Of a stretch of 26,588 bases of DNA, positions 22,353 to 26,588 are shown one piece after another. This DNA comes from Marvinbryantia sp. (GTDB lineage: Bacteria; Bacillota; Clostridia; Lachnospirales; Lachnospiraceae). The notes under the pieces are model-generated. The model made no database searches and was not told the DNA's origin. It saw only the letters and a list, made by a program, of their open reading frames with translations. The stretch is from positions 1-26,588 of the forward strand of contig JAEDFS010000027.1 in NCBI GenBank assembly GCA_016297895.1. Reading direction: 5' to 3'. Numbering within the stretch: position 1 is the stretch's first letter; each line of letters starts with the position of its first letter. The translations under genes were made by a program, and so were the position numbers.

Positions 22353-22658
22353 ATGAATTTTGAAATGATTCCGCCCGGAGAACTGGATCGATATGTGTCG
22401 GATCCCGACGCTTTGATCATTGATTTACGCACGCCGGAGGAATATATGGAATATCATATGAAAAATGCAGTCAACATTCCTTATGAACGTTTGCAGACCT
22501 GCTGTATGTTTCCGGCTGACATGTGGCTGATCCTTTATTGTGAGCGGGGAGGAACCAGTCTGTCAGCAGCAAAGGAGCTGGCGGGACAGGGATATCGGGT
22601 AAAAACAGTAGTAGGAGGAATTCAGGCTTACCGGGGTAAAATGACGGAGATGTATTGA
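22353..22658 (+). CDS. Single-domain rhodanese-like protein
   Basis: The 101-residue protein is one rhodanese domain. It shows LIIDLRTPEEYMEYHMKNAVNIPY (the CH2A and substrate-side blocks) and the active-site loop YCERGGTS with Cys63, the residue that carries the persulfide in sulfurtransferases. The six-residue loop fits sulfur transfer rather than the longer loop of Cdc25-type phosphatases. The C-terminal half VVGGIQAYRG is typical. There is no signal peptide, so it is cytosolic. CAGGAGG precedes the ATG. The gap of 62 bases to the methyltransferase allows co-transcription. The acceptor of its sulfur is not evident from the neighbours. Confidence 0.9.
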   Translation: MNFEMIPPGELDRYVSDPDALIIDLRTPEEYMEYHMKNAVNIPYERLQTCCMFPADMWLILYCERGGTSLSAAKELAGQGYRVKTVVGGIQAYRGKMTEMY

Positions 22659-22720
22659 CACCGCAGGGGATTCCACATTAATATAAAACAAAGGAACTGC
22701 GTGAGAAAGGAATGTATCGG

Positions 22721-23890
22721 ATGACGACAGTGGAATTGATCGCACCCTGCCACTTTGGTATGGAGGCAATATTAAAAAGAGAGATCCTGGATCTTGGATA
22801 TGAGATCAGCCGGGTAGAGGACGGAAAAGTGACATTTATCGGAGATATGGAGGCGATCTGTTATGCAAATGTATTTCTCCGGACGGCTGAAAGAGTTCTT
22901 CTTCAGGTGGGGAGGATCCATGCAGAGACGTTTGATGAATTGTTTGAAAAAACAAAAGCGCTGCCATGGGAAGCGTATATTCCGGAAGATGGAAAGTTCT
23001 GGGTGGCGAAGGCAACTTCCATTAAAAGTAAACTGTTCAGTCCTACAGATATTCAGTCTATTATGAAAAAGGCAATGGTGGAAAGACTGAAAAGTGTTTA
23101 TCATAAGGAATGGTTCGAAGAGACAGGGGCATCTTATCCTGTGAGGGTATTTTTTATGAAAGATGAAGCGGTGATCGGGATTGATACTTCGGGGGAATCC
23201 CTTCACAAAAGAGGATATCGTCTGCTGGCGAGCAAAGCACCGATTACCGAAACACTGGCCAGCGCATTGATCATGCTGACGCCGTGGAAAAAAGACAGAA
23301 TCCTTGTGGATCCATTTTGCGGAAGCGGTACTTTTCCTATTGAGGCGGCAATGATGGCAGCAAACATTGCACCAGGGATGAACCGCAGCTTCCTTTCTGA
23401 AAAATGGACGAACCTGATCAGCCAGAAACTGTGGTATGATGCAGTGGATGAGGCCAGAGAGATGGTGGATGAGAATGCGGAGACAGACATACAGGGATAT
23501 GACATTGACGGTACGATCATTAAGGCAGCCAGGGAGAATGCCAGAAAAGCCGGAGTGGATCACCTGATTCATTTTCAGCAGCGCCCTGTCAGCGAGCTGA
23601 ATCATCCGAAAAAGTATGGTTTTGTTATTACCAATCCGCCCTATGGAGAAAGAATCGAGGAAAAGGAGAATCTGCCGGGATTGTATCGGGAAATCGGAAA
23701 AAGCTTTGCGAGACTGGATTCCTGGTCTGAATTTGTGATCACTGCCTATGATGAGGCGGAAAAATATATCGGGAAAAAAGCAGATAAGAACCGAAAAATT
23801 TATAATGGTATGATGAAAACGTATTTTTATCAGTTCATGGGACCGAAACCGCCCGGAAAAGTGCAGAAAGAGACAGGAAAGTACAGGTGA
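22721..23890 (+). CDS. THUMP-domain rRNA (guanine-N2) methyltransferase, RlmL/YpsC type
   Basis: The protein has an N-terminal ferredoxin-like/THUMP RNA-binding part (about 1-155) and a C-terminal Rossmann methyltransferase. Motif I is DPFCGSGTFPIEAA from D197, followed by GYDIDGTII, and the catalytic NPPYGER begins at N305; this set marks N2-guanine methyltransferases of 23S rRNA such as the N-terminal half of E. coli RlmL and B. subtilis YpsC. I prefer ATG 22721, 10 bases after AAAGGA, over ATG 22712, which directly abuts that site; the product is then 389 residues. It ends by overlapping the protease gene at GTGA, so the two are translationally coupled. Confidence 0.92.
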   Translation: MTTVELIAPCHFGMEAILKREILDLGYEISRVEDGKVTFIGDMEAICYANVFLRTAERVLLQVGRIHAETFDELFEKTKALPWEAYIPEDGKFWVAKATSIKSKLFSPTDIQSIMKKAMVERLKSVYHKEWFEETGASYPVRVFFMKDEAVIGIDTSGESLHKRGYRLLASKAPITETLASALIMLTPWKKDRILVDPFCGSGTFPIEAAMMAANIAPGMNRSFLSEKWTNLISQKLWYDAVDEAREMVDENAETDIQGYDIDGTIIKAARENARKAGVDHLIHFQQRPVSELNHPKKYGFVITNPPYGERIEEKENLPGLYREIGKSFARLDSWSEFVITAYDEAEKYIGKKADKNRKIYNGMMKTYFYQFMGPKPPGKVQKETGKYR

Positions 23891-25248
23891 ATGGATTGGT
23901 CAAGGGAATAGAACGGCTGCTCAGACTGATACTGATCTGTTTGAGCATTGGGTTAGGCCTGGAAGTATTCTGCAGGATGGAAAATGCCGGGGAAGAAAAA
24001 CTTCAGACACAACAGGAAGTACAGACGGCTGAGACGGAAAAAGGAGAGGAGCTTCCCGTACGCTATGATGGCAGAGAGTACGGACGTGGCCCGGAAGTGA
24101 AAAATCAGGGTGCTCTTGGTACCTGCTGGGCAGTTGCGGCAACATCAGCGCTGGAGGCTGGGCTGCTTCCGGGGAGATCGCTTGTTTTTTCCGCAGATCA
24201 TATGTCTCTTAATAATCATTTTTCGAAAGAACAAAATGACGGCGGGGATTACACCATGGTCATGGCATATCTTTCCGGATGGCAGGGACCGGTTCTGGAA
24301 TCCCAGGATCCTTATGGGGATGGAGTGACGGCAGAAGGGCTCTCTCCGGCGGTGCATGTGCAGGAAATGCAGATGCTGAAGGACAAAGATTATGAGGCTG
24401 TCAAAGAAGCGGTTTTTCAGTATGGAGCCGTACAGTCCTCCATATATATGGATCTGAAAAATGAGTTCAGCACATCTGTGTATTATAATCAGCTGGAGTA
24501 TTCCTACTGCTATAACGGAGAGGAAAAGGCAAACCATGATGTGCTGATCATAGGATGGGATGATGAATATCCCGCAGAAAAGTTTAATGCGGATGTGAGA
24601 ATGAACGGTGCATTTCTCTGCCAGAACAGCTGGGGTGAAGGGTTTGGAGACGATGGTATTTTTTATGTGTCTTATGAAGATGCAAATATTGGAAAAAATG
24701 GAATCGCATATACCCGGATTGGGGAAACGGACAATTATGACAGACTGTATGAGACAGATCTCTGCGGATGGGTGGGGCAGCTGGGGTATGGAGACAGCGA
24801 CTGCTGGTTTGCAAATGTCTATCAGGCGGAAGGAGAAGAAAACCTGGCTGCAGCAGGGTTTTATGCAGTAGGGAAAAATACGGAATACAGTATATATGTT
24901 CTGGAAAAGGAAGGAGAAATGCCTGATCTTCTGGTGGAAAAGCCGGCTGCGCAGGGGAAATTGAAAAATCCCGGATATTATACGGTAGAGCTTGATGAAC
25001 CCTTTGAAATGAATCCCGGATGTGAGTATATGATCGCAATCAAGATACATACTCCGGATGCGCTATACCCGGCTGCTACGGAATATGCGGCAGATGAATC
25101 TACAAAAACAGTTGATATTTCTGACGGAGAGGGTTATATTAGCCATAATGGTGTTGTTTGGACCAGAACTGAGGCAGAGCATGGGTGCAATGTGTGCCTG
25201 AAAGCATATGTAACCTATCGAGGAAGAAGGATGGAGGAAAACCTGTGA
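23887..25248 (+). CDS. Exported papain-like (C1) cysteine protease with lectin-like C-terminal domain
   Basis: The N terminus carries a hydrophobic export or anchor segment (about 11-29) without a clear lipobox. A C1A peptidase domain follows from about residue 58. Its active site is complete: oxyanion Gln74 and catalytic Cys80 in VKNQGALGTCWAVAATSALE, His217 in ANHDVLIIGWDDEY, and Asn247 in CQNSWGEGFGDDGIFYVSYED. Residues about 290-450 form a beta-rich region like the lectin-like domain found after the peptidase in C. difficile Cwp84-type surface proteases. No long pro-peptide is evident, and cell-wall-binding repeats are absent. Probable role: cleavage of surface or extracellular proteins or peptides. 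It starts at GTG 23887, overlapping the methyltransferase stop by 4 bases, and its own stop overlaps the next start by 4 bases; its presence inside a housekeeping run is odd. Confidence 0.92.
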   Translation: MNGLVKGIERLLRLILICLSIGLGLEVFCRMENAGEEKLQTQQEVQTAETEKGEELPVRYDGREYGRGPEVKNQGALGTCWAVAATSALEAGLLPGRSLVFSADHMSLNNHFSKEQNDGGDYTMVMAYLSGWQGPVLESQDPYGDGVTAEGLSPAVHVQEMQMLKDKDYEAVKEAVFQYGAVQSSIYMDLKNEFSTSVYYNQLEYSYCYNGEEKANHDVLIIGWDDEYPAEKFNADVRMNGAFLCQNSWGEGFGDDGIFYVSYEDANIGKNGIAYTRIGETDNYDRLYETDLCGWVGQLGYGDSDCWFANVYQAEGEENLAAAGFYAVGKNTEYSIYVLEKEGEMPDLLVEKPAAQGKLKNPGYYTVELDEPFEMNPGCEYMIAIKIHTPDALYPAATEYAADESTKTVDISDGEGYISHNGVVWTRTEAEHGCNVCLKAYVTYRGRRMEENL

Positions 25249-25862
25249 TAGAACGTATCGTGTTTGCTACTGGAAATCAGGGCAAGATGAAAGAGATAAA
25301 AATGATTCTGGGAGATCTCGGCCTTCCGGTCCTGTCGATGAAAGAGGCCGGGATACAGACGGATGTTGTAGAAAATGGGAGTACATTTGAAGAAAACGCT
25401 CTGATCAAAGCCAAAACAGTACAGAAACTCTGCCCCGGGGACGTGGTGCTGGCAGATGATTCCGGACTGGAGATTGACTTCCTGGATAAGGCACCCGGCA
25501 TTTACTCGGCCAGGTATATGGGAGAAACGACTCCTTATGAGATCAAAAATGCAAAAATACTGGAGCTTATGAAGAATGTGCCGGAAGAAAAAAGGACAGC
25601 GCGTTTTGTATGTGCTATTGCAGCGGCTTTGCCGGGAGGTGAAGTGCTCACAAGCTGCGGAGTCATGGAAGGAAAGATCGCATATTCCGCCGCCGGGGAA
25701 AATGGATTTGGCTATGATCCTATTTTCTGGCTGGATGAATGCGGATGTACATCGTCAGAGATCTCTCCTGAGCAGAAGAATGAACTGAGTCATAGAGGAA
25801 AAGCACTTCGGGAAATGAAAGAACAATTGAAGAATAAACTGTTACAGGAGATTCAGGGATGA
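25245..25862 (+). CDS. rdgB: XTP/dITP pyrophosphatase (RdgB/HAM1)
   Basis: RdgB hydrolyses deaminated purine nucleotides (dITP, ITP, XTP) to monophosphates, which keeps them out of DNA and RNA. I place the start at GTG 25245, behind GGAGGAAAACCT; the longer open frame from 25185 lies inside the protease gene. The 205 residues show FATGNQGKMKEIK near the N terminus, the catalytic acidic motif DDSGLEID from D71, YSARYMGE, GFGYDPIFW and SHRGKAL, all family hallmarks. Its start overlaps the protease stop by 4 bases (GTGA) and its stop overlaps the phosphoesterase start by 4 bases (ATGA). The rdgB-metallophosphoesterase pairing is common in Firmicutes. Confidence 0.96.
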   Translation: MIERIVFATGNQGKMKEIKMILGDLGLPVLSMKEAGIQTDVVENGSTFEENALIKAKTVQKLCPGDVVLADDSGLEIDFLDKAPGIYSARYMGETTPYEIKNAKILELMKNVPEEKRTARFVCAIAAALPGGEVLTSCGVMEGKIAYSAAGENGFGYDPIFWLDECGCTSSEISPEQKNELSHRGKALREMKEQLKNKLLQEIQG

Positions 25863-26341
25863 AAATACTGATTGTCAGTGATACACACAGAAGAGATGAA
25901 AATTTAAGTGCGGTTCTTGAAAAAGAAGGTCCCATAGACAGACTGATTCACTTGGGGGACGTGGAAGAAAGCCGGAATTACATCATACAGGCGGCAGGAT
26001 GCCCGGTTGATATGGTAGCGGGAAATAATGATTTTATGTGGGATCTGCCCAGAGAAAAAGAGATCATGCTCGGCAAGTACAAAGTGCTGCTGACTCATGG
26101 ACATTATTACTATGTGTCTCTTGATACAAAAATGCTGCGTAGGGAAGCAAGAGCCAGAGAATTTGATATCGCCATGTATGGGCACACACATAAGCCCAGA
26201 ATAGAGGAACATGACGGTCTGATCATCATGAATCCGGGCAGTCTTTCCTATCCGAGACAGGAAGGCAGAAAACCCAGTTATATCATAATGGAAATTGATG
26301 AAGAAGAGAAAATACATGCGGAAATAAAATTTCTTCAATAA
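25859..26341 (+). CDS. YfcE/MJ0936-type metallophosphoesterase
   Basis: The 160-residue protein is a compact calcineurin-like phosphoesterase. The metal-binding motifs appear in order: SDTHRRDEN (D8, H10), HLGDVEE, AGNNDF, LTHGHYY and YGHTHKP, with NPGSLSYPR near the end. Proteins of this family hydrolyse phosphodiesters in vitro, and some are broad phosphodiesterases of uncertain natural substrate. It overlaps rdgB by 4 bases (ATGA), so the two are made together, which hints at nucleotide housekeeping. No terminator is obvious between it and the tRNA promoter. Confidence 0.95.
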   Translation: MKILIVSDTHRRDENLSAVLEKEGPIDRLIHLGDVEESRNYIIQAAGCPVDMVAGNNDFMWDLPREKEIMLGKYKVLLTHGHYYYVSLDTKMLRREARAREFDIAMYGHTHKPRIEEHDGLIIMNPGSLSYPRQEGRKPSYIIMEIDEEEKIHAEIKFLQ

Positions 26342-26354
26342 TTAAAAAAAGTTG

Positions 26355-26383
26355 TTGACATTTTGGAAACACTGTAATATAAT
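26355..26383 (+). promoter_or_regulatory. Consensus SigA promoter of the tRNA operon
   Basis: Perfect TTGACA (26355-26360) and TATAAT (26378-26383) are spaced by exactly 17 bp. It is the strongest promoter in the window, as expected for tRNA genes. A small hairpin GTTGCA/TGCAAC (26404-26419) lies in the leader before the first tRNA. Confidence 0.9.
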
Positions 26384-26422
26384 TCATTTTGCGTCAATTA
26401 AGGGTTGCACTGTTGCAACAAT

Positions 26423-26497
26423 CGGGGTGTGGCTCAGCTTGGCTAGAGCGCCTGGTTTGGGACCAGGAGGTCGCAGGTTCGAATCCTGTCACCCCGA
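26423..26497 (+). tRNA. tRNA-Pro (anticodon TGG)
   Basis: The 75-base sequence folds as a full cloverleaf. The acceptor CGGGGTG pairs with CACCCCG, the D arm is GCTC/GAGC, the anticodon stem CCTGG/CCAGG encloses the loop TTTGGGA with anticodon TGG, and the T loop is TTCGAAT. The discriminator base is A. CCA is not encoded. Confidence 0.96.
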
Positions 26498-26537
26498 CTG
26501 GTCGGAACAAAAGCAGGCATTGATGCGAAAAAAATAT

Positions 26538-26588
26538 GCGGGTGTAGTTCAATGGTAGAACACTAGCCTTCCAAGCTAGATACGTGGG
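26538..26588 (+). tRNA. tRNA-Gly (anticodon TCC), cut by the window end
   Basis: The sequence starts GCGGGTGTAGTTCAATGG and contains the anticodon stem CTAGC/GCTAG around CTTCCAA, giving anticodon TCC. The D arm is complete; the T arm and acceptor 3' strand lie beyond the window. It lies 40 bases after tRNA-Pro and should be co-transcribed with it. Confidence 0.93.

Noticed and set aside
22093..22356. 87-codon plus-strand frame spanning the small ORF and its terminator
   Set aside because: It has no ribosome site, overlaps the better supported 58-codon ORF in another frame and runs through a strong terminator palindrome.
24145..25050. 301-codon minus-strand frame opposite the papain-like protease
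   Set aside because: The sense gene has a full catalytic triad and coupled neighbours; the antisense product has no recognisable motif.
26352..26558. 68-codon plus-strand frame at the window end
   Set aside because: It covers the tRNA promoter and tRNA-Pro; the DNA is explained by RNA genes.

Overview
The window looks like a chromosomal segment of an anaerobic, spore-forming Firmicute of the class Clostridia, most likely a Lachnospiraceae member (Blautia/Dorea/Mediterraneibacter-like). The evidence is the sporulation sigma factors SigE and SigG, which closely resemble their Bacillus counterparts, a YlmC/YmxH-type sporulation protein, a papain-like exported protease, strong AGGAGG ribosome binding sites, and protein families I associate from memory with this group (DUF5685, DUF5716, DUF5717). 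Almost all genes are on the + strand and intact. There is no insertion sequence, phage gene or CRISPR array. The species was not determined.

Layout. 1-1540: a membrane-anchored CapA-family protein and its terminator. 1547-8406: a sporulation block, spoIIGA-sigE, then a four-gene chaperone island (DUF5685 protein, J-protein, second Hsp70, membrane zinc-ribbon protein), then sigG with a convergent ylmC/ymxH-like gene. 8489-9070: nrdR with its own promoter and terminator. 9091-14603: a three-gene operon of unknown function, made of a giant cytosolic beta/helical-repeat protein (DUF5717-like), a degenerate actin/Hsp70-fold protein (DUF5716-like) and a small TPR-like helical protein. 14602-17027: a minus-strand polar amino acid-type ABC transporter. 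17060-21709: purF, purB and purA as separately promoted purine genes. 21705-22274: a structured intergenic stretch with a 58-codon Asn/Thr-rich ORF and a terminator. 22353-26341: a rhodanese, then a translationally coupled run of rRNA methyltransferase, exported papain-like protease, RdgB and a metallophosphoesterase. 26355-end: a tRNA operon (Pro-TGG, then Gly-TCC cut by the window end).

How the genes work together. SpoIIGA is the protease that activates pro-SigE in the mother cell, and SigG runs late forespore transcription. PurF makes the first committed step of purine synthesis, PurB acts twice, and PurA commits IMP to AMP. RdgB cleans the purine NTP pool. The chaperone island has a J-protein and an Hsp70 that should work as a pair.

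Most notable observations. (1) The ABC-transporter binding protein at 16183-16968 appears to be a natural circular permutant: the second half of the fold follows the signal peptide and the first half is at the C terminus. (2) The sigG mRNA leader can fold into a 15-bp hairpin that buries its whole Shine-Dalgarno. (3) The 9091-14603 operon looks like an undescribed assembly built on a degenerate ASKHA-fold protein. (4) A dedicated chaperone island sits between sigE and sigG. (5) The spoIIGA promoter keeps the unusually long -35/-10 spacing known from B. subtilis spoIIG. All family assignments are from reading the sequence; no search was run.
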